A DNA stretch of 64,000 bases from Leishmania martiniquensis. Taxonomy: Eukaryota > Euglenozoa > Kinetoplastea > Trypanosomatida > Trypanosomatidae. Each line of letters opens with the position of its first letter. The first letter of the stretch is position 1. The notes beneath the pieces were generated by a model, which was not told the DNA's origin, did not search any database, and worked only from the letters and a program-made list of their open reading frames with translations. Both the position numbers and the translations under genes were made by a program. Of the stretch, positions 44,104 through 55,300 are shown one piece after another. The stretch lies in assembly GCF_017916325.1 (NCBI RefSeq), contig NC_090141.1:326001-390000 (forward strand), given 5' to 3'.

Positions 44104-44775
44104 ATGAAGCTCTTCGGCAGCTCCCTCTTCGACTCGGACAAGACGTACCGGCCAAAGAAAAAGCACAAGGAGGGAACAGAGCGGTACCGCCTGCACAACT
44201 TTGCCCGGTCGCTTGTCAAGTCGGGCGACCTGCGGCAGGCGGTGCAGCTGCCCCCCGGCGTCGACCTCAGCAACTGGCTGTCGGTGCACACTGTAGATTT
44301 CTACAACATTACCAACGTCATCTACGGCTCGCTGACAGACTACTGCAGCGATATGAGTTGCCCGGTGATGTCCTCCGGGCCCCGCTACGAGTACTTGTGG
44401 CGCAACCCGCCCGAGTACCCCAAGGCGACGCGCGTGTCGGCGCCGCAGTACCTTGACCTCCTCATGAAGTGGATTGAGCGGCAGATCAACGACGAGCGCA
44501 TCTTTCCGTCAGAAGACTACAACCCGTACCCGGCCGACTTCAAGAATTACGTGAAGAACATTTTCCGCCGCATGTTCCGCGTCTACGCGCACATCTACTA
44601 CTCACACTTCACGAAGATTGCCGAGCTGCAGGAGGAGGCGCACATGAACACGGCGTTCAAACACTTCATGTATTTCGTATGGGAATTCGACCTCATCCCG
44701 CGTGAGGAGCTGACGCCGCTTCAGGAGCTGCTGAAGAACCTCATGGGCGACTACGCGAAGGAGCGACTGGAGTAG
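44104..44775 (+). CDS. MOB1: MOB1/phocein-family kinase activator
   Basis: 223 residues, the family's usual length. MOB1 binds and activates NDR/LATS kinases controlling cytokinesis and mitotic exit. The fold's zinc site is intact: Cys81 and Cys86 in YCSDMSCPVM, His163 and His168 in YAHIYYSHF, the spacing of human MOB1. Other signatures are NWLSVHTVDFYNITNVIYGS, SAPQYLDLLMKWIERQINDE, FPSEDYNPYPADFKNYVKNI and IPREELTPLQELL. The basic N-terminus (KTYRPKKKHKEGTERYRLH) also fits the MOB1 subgroup. Trypanosomatids carry MOB1 proteins needed for accurate cytokinesis. Confidence 0.97.
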   Translation: MKLFGSSLFDSDKTYRPKKKHKEGTERYRLHNFARSLVKSGDLRQAVQLPPGVDLSNWLSVHTVDFYNITNVIYGSLTDYCSDMSCPVMSSGPRYEYLWRNPPEYPKATRVSAPQYLDLLMKWIERQINDERIFPSEDYNPYPADFKNYVKNIFRRMFRVYAHIYYSHFTKIAELQEEAHMNTAFKHFMYFVWEFDLIPREELTPLQELLKNLMGDYAKERLE

Positions 44776-45204
44776 CCGTCAAGGGTCGGTGCGAGGCTGG
44801 GGGAGGGGTCGGAGGGGTGGGGTGGGGGGTAGAGAGCGCCCCTATCCCCTCTTCCCCACCCCCTCCTCCTCTCCCTTTCACGCACACAAACACACAGCCA
44901 TGCTCTCTCGTCTTCCCTGTGATCGCGGGCATTGCACTCCCTATTCAGTGCGCGACGTGCAGCTCGGCGGCTTCCGTCATCTCCTACCGCAGTGCTGGCG
45001 CCATGCCTTCACACTCGTTTCCCTCAGCCCTTCGTCGTTCACTCGATGTCGCGTCAGCTCTGTCTCTGGCAGCGGGCGGGGGGGCGGGGGGGGCAGGGAG
45101 GGAGAGGCCCGTACAGCTAACAGCCGTTGCTGCGCGCGCGTGCGTTCGCTGCCGAGGATCGTGCCGCTGGTCCTGCTGGGCACGCTCGTTCCCACCTCTT
45201 TCCT

Positions 45205-45286
45205 GACACACACACGCACACGCACACACCTCTCTGTATATGTGTACACATATACAGAGAGGTGTGTGCGTGTGTGTGTGTGTGTC
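45205..45286. repeat. 82-bp near-perfect palindrome without spacer
   Basis: Two 41-base arms meet between 45245 and 45246. Every base from 45205 pairs with its partner up to 45286 except one mismatch (45216 with 45275). The centre is TATATGTGTACACATATA, flanked by CTCTCTG/CAGAGAG and then a CA run on the left mirrored by a TG run on the right. Confidence 0.93.
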
Positions 45287-46130
45287 GGGTCCTCTTCTCT
45301 GCAGTCATTGGCCGGTGGCCCCCCTCCTTTCTTGGGGCCGTCGGGCACGGCTCTTCTTGCTGGGCAGCGTCGCGTGCGTACGCGGCGAGGGGGGAGATGC
45401 GGTGGCGGTGGCGGAAGGTCGACAGCGTGTGCGTCATGCTGCGATATCGCTATTCGAACCCTTTTCTATCATCCAGCGCAGAGCTTTCGTACACCCCCCC
45501 GGATGTGTGCGCGAGCGCCTCAGTTTTCTGCAGTTTGTTGAAGAAAAAGAGAGAGAGGGTGAGTGAGGGTGACGGTGTCGGCGGTGAAAGCCCTTCACTG
45601 CGGCGGCAGCGCAGACCGCCCTACGCGTTCGTCCTTCTCCCGCGGACACGCGCCCTACACAGTGGCCCCCATACGCTACACAGTCACACATCCACTCACT
45701 CACCCACTCCCACTCGCTCGCTGTGTGTAGAGAGGCCCCTGTGCGGTTATATTTCCGTTCGCCGTTTAGAAGTTGTACGACAGAGAAATGCTTTTCCCAT
45801 CGACGGCGCATCTGCCGTGAGCGTCTCCCTCTTTGCTTTTCCGCCGCCCCCCTCTTCCTCTTCCTCTTCCTCTTCTTCGGCAGCGACTGTGTGCAATGCC
45901 CCCCCTTCCTGCCTGCCTCCCCGACATGTACACACCCCCCGTGTAGAGACTGAGGCCGGCGCTGCGCTGACGGTGGATGGCAGGCGCTTCTCCTCAAGGG
46001 CACCCAGCCAAACCCATCCTCCCTCCCCTCGATGCCCTCCCACGTGCCCACCACCGCATGGCTGTCACCCTCCTCCTTCCTCGCTCGTCCACACCATTGC
46101 CTTGACGACGACACGGCCGCGCGGTGCCCC

Positions 46131-46188
46131 CTCCCCCTCACTCTGCCCCCCTCTCTCCTCTCCTCTCCTCTACCTCCGCACCCTAAAG
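46131..46188 (+). promoter_or_regulatory. Candidate trans-splice acceptor for DUF3883 gene
   Basis: Long C/T tract with CTCCT repeats, then CCCTAAAG (AG 46187-46188), 32 nt before ATG 46221. Confidence 0.5.
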
Positions 46189-46220
46189 GCCACTCTTTCT
46201 TCTGCTGATCTCGGCACGCG

Positions 46221-49200
46221 ATGCAGGCGGTAGATAACGGTGCGCAGCTGCAGATGCTCCTGCGCGTGAACACATATGTGCAGGAACAGCGGCAGCGGTA
46301 CATGGCACTGTCGTTGGAGGAGCAGCGTCGGCGTGGCCCGCTTCTGTTGGAGGACCTGCTGACCTCTGTGATGAATTACCTGCTTGAAGAAGCAGAGGGC
46401 AGGGAAGAGGACGACGAGGGTGACATTGGCCGAGATGTGCAGGGGAGTGGACAGCACACTGTTGCACAACGGTCACAGAGACGTGTGAGGGCCGCCAGTG
46501 GGGTCCGTAGCGTGGCTGCTCGCATTTCTTTGACGAACTCGTTGCCGTTTGCTCTTCGCGACGTTCCTGCGCTCGCCAATGTGGCGGCGCTACAGCTGCG
46601 GCTGACATCCACGGTCATGGCGGCCATCAGCACCCGCGCCATCGTAACAGTTCACGAGCTGGAGGGGTGGATCTGTGCTCAGGAAGGCGTGGAGCACTTC
46701 GCTGAGCTTGGGCTGGGTGTTGGCTTGCAGGTATTACCGGTTGTGCAGGAATATTTTCAGTTACGCGCCAACTCCGTCGTCTATCCGGTGCGGGCTCGAG
46801 ACGTCATCGCATTTCTGCTGAGCGATGCCGCGGCGAGGGATGTGCTGCTCTACGGCGGCGGCGACGCCCGCGACTTGCTTTACCGCTTCTCCGTCTTCTA
46901 TGAGCGTCACGTGCTCGAAAGTGCGTCGCCTTCTTCTGCCCTTGCAACGGTGCGCAGGCAGGGACGGCTGCTGAACGTGCGCCAGCTCGGCATTCACGTG
47001 CAGGATTACGCCGCGCTGCTCGCGTCCCTGACGCAGGAGCTGGCAGGTGCACACCGGCTCGAGCAGCAAATCTGTCAAGGGTGGTTAGAGAGCTGCGCCG
47101 CCGCAGCGAACCCCATCACACAGGGCATCGCCTCCAGAGACACAGCGGAAGGAGCGGAAGAAAGCAGTTGTGGTGCTGGTGGAGGGGCGCTGGTGCGAGA
47201 CGCATCTTTCGAGGGGGCAGCTCGACGGGAGCGCAACCGAGCACTCTACGAGCATGTATTGCAGTCCCTCGACTCCGCGTGTGCGCAGGCAGGGCTCGTA
47301 GACGGCATGCGGCGCATACGCGAGAACGCTGTTTGCGCTCGTCTCGGCAGCAGCAGAGACGCCGTCCAGCGCGGCACGTCTGTTGGCGCCCGCGCTCTCA
47401 CATTTGTGGTCACGGCCACCGAGGCGGAGGCGCGCTCCTACAGCCTCCCTCTCTCGCTGTGGCGCACGGTACCCCTCGATGGTGGAGCGGGCAGCGCGTT
47501 GGCAGGTGGCCAAAACGGAGGCGGAGGCGTTGAATTGCGTTTCCAAGTGGGTGAGCTCGTCGCCACGGAGGCGAGCCGGGCCGCACACAGGTGCACACAG
47601 GGCAGCACCGCCTTGGCCGCTGTGAGCGGTGAGCCACACGCTCCTGGCCAACGCACCTCCGGTGGCACGCATGAAGTTTCGCCACCGTCCTCGGTGGCGC
47701 GTCGGCGACGCGGCACTGTCGTCACCGACATGCCTTCTGCCGTCTCCGTAGGAGCGTCCGCTGCTGCTGCTGCTGCCACGGAGATGCGGCGGCCGGTTTC
47801 CCCGAGCATTGCGTCAGCTCTCGCGAGTAAGGCACCACTGAATTCTTCTGCGACGGCGGCATCGGCCAGCTCGCTGCTGGGGTCGCTGCTGGCACCGGCT
47901 GGATCGCTCGGCTTGGCTGCGATGAGCAGCGGCAACATCGCTAGGGAACCGGCGAGCGTGCATCCGCAAATTGGGGCCACCACTGTCGGCAGCGTGCCAT
48001 CCGTGGAGGGTGCACCGTCAACGACTGGCGTACTTCTAAGCGCTCTGAAGGCCGGTGCCGAGCCCGCGACAGCGCTGGAGAGGCTCGGCGACTTCCTGTT
48101 TCAGTTCCGACAGTCAGGGGCAGAGAAGACGCGGCAAGGCGCGCCTGCGACTGCACAGTGCATGGCCTCGAGTACAGATAACTCATGGCTGGACCTTGCC
48201 GTGGCGGTGTTCGAGACCTTTGCGGTCGGCGACGTGGTCCCCGTCGAGCTCGTGTGCGAAGCGTGGGCCGCGTGTGAGGCCTCCCAAGGCCCGGCGCCGC
48301 CTTCGTTGCCGCCTCACTCGACGAATGCGCGTGGGCCCCTACCAGCCCGCTACGCACATCGCCGTTGCATCCCTCTATTCCACCCGTTCATGACGTCGCT
48401 CGACAACGGCAACAGCACCGTGCACCTTAGTCCACTCGCCTCGATGCGGCAACAGCTTCGCACTCGTGGCACCAGCGGCACTTCGTCCGCGGCCCACGCG
48501 GCCTCAGGTGCAGGGGACACGGCGGCCAGTGCAACGAAGGAGATTGTGCACATGGCAACACCAGTGGAGGTGTGCTGGCTGTCGTGGTCGGGGCCAGCGC
48601 CGCCTGACGGACACGGCTCACGTGAAGCGTCGATCCTCACCTGCGCCTGCTTAGACCGCCACTACCCGCCATCGCTGCGAGGAGTATTTTGCCGGCTCCT
48701 CGGCGTGCGTGCGGAGCCGACCGTCGCGGCCTGGTGCACGGCCGCGGCCGCTTGTGCACGTCGGCTGTGTCCAGCGGTAGCCCTGACACCATCCTTCACC
48801 GACGCGTACGTGAAGTCGTTTGTGCGCTGCGTGGACGCGGATGTCGCGGCGCGGGTGAAAGAGGCGCGCGAGCAGGAGGCGGCGGTGGCGTTGCTGCCCG
48901 ATTCCGCCTCTGCCGCGCCGTCTTTTCTCCAGCAACAGCAGCGGACGGCGCAAGCAGCCCTTCGGATGGTGCTGGCTAGTCTGCAGGAGTCGCTGACGGC
49001 GGTGTCGCCGTGGCGGGCTGGGCTGTTTCCATGCGACCATGCCTGGCGCTGCGGCCTCGATGGGCTGCTCTACGCGACGCCTCAATGGTGCGGCTACCGC
49101 GGGGTCCTACTAGCGGCGCCGTCGGCGTCTTCGCCGCCGAACACAACCGTATCGCGGCCCCTCTCCCACGGCGGCAGCGTCAGCGGTGCTGTTGCTCCTC

Positions 49201-51176
49201 CTCCTCTGCGTGTTCTGTGCTTCAGCGCGCAGGAGCCGTCCTGGGCGGTGTGCGCGGTGCTGCACTACTTCGGCATTCGTCCTCTCGCGCAACTCGCGGA
49301 GACGCGCGTCAGCTTCTCGACGGCGGTCGCTACGGACGCCGGTGGGCTCCTGCACGACAAAATTGCGGCCATTGTGCCGTATGTACAGGCCTTCTGCCGT
49401 GCCTCTTTCCCTTTGTGGTACGGTGTCGCGTACGCGCAGCTGCGCGAGCGACTCCGGCGGCTACGAGTCATCCTCACAGCTACCGCAGGCACAAGCATGG
49501 TGGCTGCGTCCGTCTCCCCGGTGCAGACGAGTCGCCTAGACTTGAATGGGCACATGTACACGCATGCACGACAGATTCAGCTGGCGTACGTCGCAGCGCA
49601 CAACATCATCTACGGCGTTGCTGAGGCAGCCTCCGTCCCGATGCTGGCCGAGGCGCTTCTGCCACTGTTCATACCAGTGGGCATGTCCGCAGAGGATGAC
49701 GCTCGACAGCTGCGTGACGTGATCACCCGCCTTCTCGGTGCCCTGTCCTCGCTGGACAGCTCTGCCGAGTGGTGCGTCGGCGCCGATACATCCCTGCAGC
49801 AGCAGCAGTGGCGGCGTGAGCAGGTCGAGCATGTCCTGCGGCCTGTCGCCATGCGTTATGGCTTAGCTGCCTTTAACGGCTTGTCTTGTACAGCCCCCCT
49901 GCCCTCGTCCCATGTGTCATCCACTGTGGCGACCAGCGCACGCAGCGCAGATGCGGAAGAGGGGGAAGAAGAGGCCTCGTTCACCCTCTCGTCGCGCTCT
50001 TCTATGCGGTACATGCCGAACTATCCCCCAGGGACGGACGCGCTGCGACAGCCACGTGATTCGCAGCGCGCTCACATGAGGCAGCAAAGTGGGCAGGCGG
50101 CAGGTACGCAGGCAAACGCACTCGACCTTGTAGCTCATGTCAGAGCCTCCTCGCCACGCGCCGCTTCTGCAGCCAGGGCCGGCGGCGGGCTCGTGCAACG
50201 GTATGGCGCGAATGGGCGGCTTAGCATCAACCTTACTCTCGGTGGCAGCACGGTGGCCGTGACGTCTATGCCTGCGTGGCGCGACTTTCCAATGGAGCTC
50301 GACCTCGACGCCATCGTGGCCGCGAGCGTTGCCTGCGCAGCTTCTGATAGTGGGTCTCGCGGTGGTGACGCGCCCGCCAAAGTGCGCGCCCGCGAACACG
50401 AGGACACCGACGACGATGGCAGCAGCGCGACGTCGGGCATCGACGGCGATGGCGGCAGCAGTACAGCGGCGGGAGGCGGAGAGGATGAGGGCGCAGAGTC
50501 GTTTCTCACGTTCCAATACCACCGCAGGAGCGACACGGCCTCTGGCGCGCTTCGAAGAAGCGGAAGCCGTGCCGAGTCCCGCAAACGATTGCGCGCGGGC
50601 AATTCCGAAACCGCCAGGTACGAGAGCGGGCGGCCCCACCACGATTCTTCTGGGCGCGATGTGCGCACTGCCGCGATGTGGCTTCGACCGCCTGCCGCCT
50701 CTGCGGTGGCGGGCACGGGTGGCGACACCCCCGACTACGCGATTGCAGCAGAGCGCTACGTCTACGAGCGACTTCAGGAGGAGTACGCCAAAGAGGCGCA
50801 GCAGAGCGGCGTGCGCGTGATTTGGGTCAATGAAGGCCGAGAGGCCGGATCGCCCTTTGACCTTCTCGTCGTGAAACCGCGACGGCTCGACAGCCGCCAC
50901 AACAGCCACAACTCCGTCCACGGAGGCTGGGACGTGGTGCAATACGTGGAGGTCAAGTCTACCTGCACCGCGAATCGGCAGGACTTCGAACTGTCGATGG
51001 CAGAGCTGCTCTTCGCTGCGCGCTTCGGTGCCGCCTACTGCGTCTACCGCGTCTTTGGCGCCTCGACGGACGCCCTGCGCCGAATGCGGCATCGCGTGTA
51101 CACTGATCTTGTGCACCTGTGGTACACAGCCCAGCTGACCATCACCTCCGACATCCGTGTCACACCATCCACGTGA
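46221..51176 (+). CDS. 1651-residue protein with C-terminal NO VEIN/DUF3883 (PD-(D/E)XK-like) domain
   Basis: ATG 46221 is well placed behind a Py-AG signal. The C-terminal 150 residues (about 1504-1651) match the DUF3883 family of plant NO VEIN and many bacterial proteins: an N-terminal helix with AAERYVYERLQEEYAKEA, then VIWVNEGREAGSPFDLLVV with the metal-site Asp in PFD near 1546, VQYVEVKSTC near 1574-1581 with the E-x-K pair, the strand-helix FELSMAELLFAARFGAAYCV, and YRVFG. This is the layout of a PD-(D/E)XK nuclease fold, and the key acidic and Lys residues are kept, so nuclease activity is possible. The N-terminal 100 residues are helical, followed by GREEDDEGD acidic, then alternating globular and Ser/Ala/Gly-rich segments with no helicase motif that I can find. 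The substrate is unknown. Confidence 0.85.
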   Translation: MQAVDNGAQLQMLLRVNTYVQEQRQRYMALSLEEQRRRGPLLLEDLLTSVMNYLLEEAEGREEDDEGDIGRDVQGSGQHTVAQRSQRRVRAASGVRSVAARISLTNSLPFALRDVPALANVAALQLRLTSTVMAAISTRAIVTVHELEGWICAQEGVEHFAELGLGVGLQVLPVVQEYFQLRANSVVYPVRARDVIAFLLSDAAARDVLLYGGGDARDLLYRFSVFYERHVLESASPSSALATVRRQGRLLNVRQLGIHVQDYAALLASLTQELAGAHRLEQQICQGWLESCAAAANPITQGIASRDTAEGAEESSCGAGGGALVRDASFEGAARRERNRALYEHVLQSLDSACAQAGLVDGMRRIRENAVCARLGSSRDAVQRGTSVGARALTFVVTATEAEARSYSLPLSLWRTVPLDGGAGSALAGGQNGGGGVELRFQVGELVATEASRAAHRCTQGSTALAAVSGEPHAPGQRTSGGTHEVSPPSSVARRRRGTVVTDMPSAVSVGASAAAAAATEMRRPVSPSIASALASKAPLNSSATAASASSLLGSLLAPAGSLGLAAMSSGNIAREPASVHPQIGATTVGSVPSVEGAPSTTGVLLSALKAGAEPATALERLGDFLFQFRQSGAEKTRQGAPATAQCMASSTDNSWLDLAVAVFETFAVGDVVPVELVCEAWAACEASQGPAPPSLPPHSTNARGPLPARYAHRRCIPLFHPFMTSLDNGNSTVHLSPLASMRQQLRTRGTSGTSSAAHAASGAGDTAASATKEIVHMATPVEVCWLSWSGPAPPDGHGSREASILTCACLDRHYPPSLRGVFCRLLGVRAEPTVAAWCTAAAACARRLCPAVALTPSFTDAYVKSFVRCVDADVAARVKEAREQEAAVALLPDSASAAPSFLQQQQRTAQAALRMVLASLQESLTAVSPWRAGLFPCDHAWRCGLDGLLYATPQWCGYRGVLLAAPSASSPPNTTVSRPLSHGGSVSGAVAPPPLRVLCFSAQEPSWAVCAVLHYFGIRPLAQLAETRVSFSTAVATDAGGLLHDKIAAIVPYVQAFCRASFPLWYGVAYAQLRERLRRLRVILTATAGTSMVAASVSPVQTSRLDLNGHMYTHARQIQLAYVAAHNIIYGVAEAASVPMLAEALLPLFIPVGMSAEDDARQLRDVITRLLGALSSLDSSAEWCVGADTSLQQQQWRREQVEHVLRPVAMRYGLAAFNGLSCTAPLPSSHVSSTVATSARSADAEEGEEEASFTLSSRSSMRYMPNYPPGTDALRQPRDSQRAHMRQQSGQAAGTQANALDLVAHVRASSPRAASAARAGGGLVQRYGANGRLSINLTLGGSTVAVTSMPAWRDFPMELDLDAIVAASVACAASDSGSRGGDAPAKVRAREHEDTDDDGSSATSGIDGDGGSSTAAGGGEDEGAESFLTFQYHRRSDTASGALRRSGSRAESRKRLRAGNSETARYESGRPHHDSSGRDVRTAAMWLRPPAASAVAGTGGDTPDYAIAAERYVYERLQEEYAKEAQQSGVRVIWVNEGREAGSPFDLLVVKPRRLDSRHNSHNSVHGGWDVVQYVEVKSTCTANRQDFELSMAELLFAARFGAAYCVYRVFGASTDALRRMRHRVYTDLVHLWYTAQLTITSDIRVTPST

Positions 51177-52308
51177 TCACGCACCGTAACGGTACAGTGC
51201 TGCTCTTAACTTCACACAGCATCTCCTTCTAGCTACTCTCAGACCTCTGTCCCTTTCAACGCCCGGCGAGCATGTTGCCGGTGTCGGGCATAACGCTTGT
51301 AATACTGCGCAACGGAGGCGCGCCGAGAATATACGGCAAGACTGAATGGACAGGAGTCACAGGGCTACGCATTGCCTCTGCTATACCGCCCAGGGGCGTA
51401 CACAGACTCACTCACCACCTCCTGTGCGTGTGTGTGTGGGTGAGGTGGGGGAGGAGGCGTCAGCGTCCTTCCACGGTCACTGCCCCCTCTTTCTTCCGCC
51501 CCCCTCCCCTTCGACGCTGACCGTCCACTGCTCCCCATAATACTCGTCCACCCGCTGATACGAGAGCATCGGTACACACAGATCACACACACACACACAG
51601 ACGCCTGCGCGCGTCCTCAGAGAGGGCGAGAGGAAACGCAGTCCGGCAGTGGCGCTGTCTTTCCTTGAGACTTCCCACGCATGTCAGCGGCCCTCTTCAC
51701 TCCCCCCTCCCCCCAACCCCCTGCTGTATCTCCTCCTCCACCCCCCACCTGACCTTCTCTGCTCGGTGACAGCCACACCACCATCGCGTCTACCCACACC
51801 CAAATCTCTGCCGCCGCCGGCTCCTCTCCAGGTTGCTTTCCCCCGTTGCGTGCGATTTGGGCCACCTTAGTCGAGCGCCCTCCCCTCCCCCCTCCCCCCT
51901 GTTCCCCTATTTGCTGTCTCTGTCGCTGTCTCTCTCTCTCTCTATGCACGTGGACTTGTGTGCGAGCAGTGTGAGTGAGAAGCCGCACGCGCATACGCAT
52001 ACGCAGGTGTACGTGCATCTAATCACCTGGACAGGTGTCTAAGTTTCTCTACATTAAACTACAACCGTTTGGGCTACGTTACTTCGCTCTTTCGGGTGGG
52101 TGGACGAGTGAACGGGGTGAGTGACAGCGCTCCATCCTCACCCCAGCGAGCACCAGTGCGCGCATATCATTCCTCCTCACATCTCTCTCACACACACACA
52201 CGCGCCGCGCACATTTGCCCCCATTCATCCGTTGATCCTCAGCGCGGCGGCCACACGATCCGTGGCAACCTCGAAGTAGCGCTGAAGTTTATGCACAGGT
52301 ACACCAAC
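51177..52308. other. Intergenic region upstream of LRR-GRDP gene
   Basis: CA repeat near 51585-51599, Py-rich stretches at 51690-51735 and 51880-51945 (ending in a CT repeat), and a short CA repeat near 52187-52202. AG dinucleotides follow at 51965-51985. No gene seen. Confidence 0.65.
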
Positions 52309-55300
52309 ATGGGGTGCAAGCACTCATCACACACGATGTCCGGCAGCTCCTCCATCGCAGGCTCCGCTCGTGACGCCATCGAGGATGCTGGGAGTACCTC
52401 ATCCATCTTCGGCTCCGGCGTGCATGTTGGTCGCTCGGGGAACGTGGACCTCTCAGGGCGCGACCTGGACGTGCTGGGGCCGCATATGGTGAAGGCGATT
52501 CAAGAGGACGGCCTACACCGCACCGCAACATCCCTAACACTATCGAACAATCGTCTCTATGTGCTCGCCAAGGAACTGCCCATGCTGTCGAACCTGCGCG
52601 AGCTGGACATTGACCACAACCGGTTCCAGCGGTTCCCCGAAGTACTGGTGCGCCTGCCGCGCCTGTGGCGCATCAACGCGAGCTTCAACCCCATCGACAG
52701 CGCCCGCGGATTTGACGTGCTGCCGCGTCTTCTCTCGCTGCGCTCGCTGACCGTGCGCGATTGCGGCCTGAAGGAGATCCCTATGGCGGTCATTCAGTGC
52801 GAGGTGCTCGAGGAGCTCGACGTGGGGAACAACCCCGAGATCAAGATCACTGGTGTAGCCTTGCACCGCCTTGGGCGGCTCAAGAAGCTCGGCGTAGCTA
52901 GGTGTAATCTCGGTGGGCGCACCCTGCCCAACTCGATCAAGTGCATGAGACTGACGGCGCTCGACATCTCCGGCAACGCCTTCACGTTCACCGACCCACA
53001 CTTCTTCGGCAAAAATCTTCCGCGCTCGCTGACGGAGCTGCACCTGGCCGGCATGCGGCTCACCGCGCCGCCGGCGGTGGTGTCACTGCTGAAGAAGCTG
53101 AGCTTTCTCGACCTCGCGGAGAACCCCATTGAGACGCTCGACGTGCTCGCTGGTCGCGTTGTCAAGCGGCTGCCGCGCGCGTCGAGCAATGGAACAGTGA
53201 CTACCACTGGCACCAGCGGCCTCTCCGAGGCACCGGAGGACGCAGAGAACGAGTTGGAGGAGGAGGAGACAGCCACCCACATGTCCGGCGGAAGCGCCAC
53301 CGCCTCAACGAGCCGCGCCAGCCTCAGCAGGGCGAGCAAGGAGGGCATCGTCTCCCACGTGACACACCCGATTCCGCTGAAGCGTCTCTCACTTCGCGCA
53401 TGCAATCTCCGCATGGTGCCGAAGTACTTCCACAAGCTGGATCAGATCGAGGACCTCGACCTATCGGAGAACGAGAGCCTCGACGACCCGAACATGACGC
53501 TGTTCTCGCTGCAGAAGTTGGTGACTCTCAACATTGTGGGCTGCCCCTTCGCCGAGGACCCCTCGCAGTCGCGCAACGAGTGGTTCGATATCAGCAAGCT
53601 GCGGGATCTGCGCAGCATACAATGGGAGGTGTGGAAGAGCGAGCACAACATGAGTCCTTATCGCACCAAGATCCCGATCGAGCTATGCGCGCTGCGACTG
53701 CGTACGCTAAACGAGGTGCCGCTGCGCAAGAACCTGTTCACCGGCGATATCGTGGAGACGGTCATCAATCTTCTCTCCGACGGCTACTTCAAGGTGGACC
53801 TCTCGGTGGACGAGATGATCCTGCACAGCCACATCGCCACCGTCAAGGCCTTTACCGAAGGCGAGCACTTTTTCTTCCCCAAGAGCGTGACCGAAGCGCC
53901 GAACATCGCATGCGGCATCAGCCCCGCCGCGCTCGGGCAAGTGCACCTCAGAGTCTCCATCAGCCGCTACATCTTCTTCCTCGCCATTCAGGCGGCGAAC
54001 TACGACGCCGTCATCATCCCTCCACTGGATGTCATGATCCTCCACTACGCGCAGCTCACTGTCCACCCCCTCGAGTATCGCACGGACTGCGAAGCCGTGT
54101 GTGGACGCATCCTAGACTGCAATTACCGCGCGTTCTTCGCAGAGCAGAAGAGGCACCCGGCAGAGGCGAAGAGTGTCGTGGACGCGTCGAGGCGCATTTG
54201 GAACTTGATGGTGCGCTCCGCCCAGCGCGATCTCGCATGGCTGCGGTACGATTTCTGGGACAAGCGGCTGCGCGCGTCGGCGGCTCACAGTACCCATGAC
54301 GGTGGCACCGCGGCAGCTGCTGGGGCCGCGTCCTCCGGTGACCATGCAGCGCTTCCAAGCGCTTTACCACTGCTCGTGGGTCGCACAGCAGCCGAAGTGC
54401 ACCAGGACTGGGAGGCGATGATGTCCATCGACTCGGCGCACGATTTAGCCGGCGTGCTGGATCAGGCGATCACGTCGCACTTCTCGGAGAAGGGGGAGGC
54501 GCCGTTCGCCGCGTCCATTCAACAGTTCTTCCATATGAACCGCTGCTTCCTGCTCCATGAAGCCTCTCTGTGGAAGGCGGACCTCGATTGGAATCGCTAT
54601 GTGAAGTTCCTGACCCTCTACGCCTACCGGCGCGCCGTGCTTGAAGGTGGTGTAGCATGTGCTGCGGAGTCGATCGCGGACGAGGAGGGCAACCTCGCAG
54701 AACCCGTGCGCACCACCTCGATGCTGGGCAAGCGCTACGACTGCATGGACAACCGCAGCATCGATGATGTCAGTAAGTACTTGCCGAAGCCGCAGGAGAG
54801 TGGGGCGCAGGCGGCTGTTGACGGTGTGCCGGAAAATTCGGTGGAGCCTGACTATGTGCCGCAGACCCGCACAGTCAGCGGCATCACTCGCCGGCCCCTA
54901 ACTTCGCCGCTGCAGCCCCGCAAGCCGAACAAGCGGCTTGCGATGGTGCGCCAGCTCACAGACGATCCCGTCCCCACGATCGGCATCGTCTTCATGCTTC
55001 ACGCCCACCGCACCTCGCATATCAAGTATTACCAGTCCCTGTCACTGTTCGCCATCGAGAACGTCGACGTTGTGTGGGGCGGGGAGGATGACCGCATGCT
55101 GAAGCAGACGCAGGATGCGTGGATGGCCCTCTACGACGAGGCGTACGTCATCGAGAGCAGATTCGTGCCGTTAGGCTACCGCGTTCGGGACGGTGTGCTG
55201 ATGCCGACCACCGACCGAAACGGCACCGCCAACAGCGCCGCAAGGGGCGACCCGTTCGCGGCGAAGAATACGCTCGGTGCAGCGAAGCAGAAGCACTTGT

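Larger units (their letters stand above)
44776..46220. other. Intergenic region upstream of DUF3883 gene
   Basis: G-rich stretch near 44800-44832 and 45075-45095, the 82-bp palindrome (45205-45286), a TCTTCC repeat near 45853-45880, and CTCCT repeats 46150-46172 leading to a Py-AG acceptor. ORFs crossing 45127-46233 are built from these repeats. Confidence 0.65.

Noticed and set aside
43313..44107. 264-residue + frame upstream of MOB1
   Set aside because: Low-complexity, crosses the AC-TA microsatellite and the MOB1 start in another frame.
45127..46233. 368-residue + frame between MOB1 and DUF3883 gene
   Set aside because: Built from the palindrome, CA/TG runs and TCC repeats; no conserved segment.
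49917..51116. 399-residue - strand frame opposite the DUF3883 domain
   Set aside because: Antisense shadow; the + strand shows a conserved domain.
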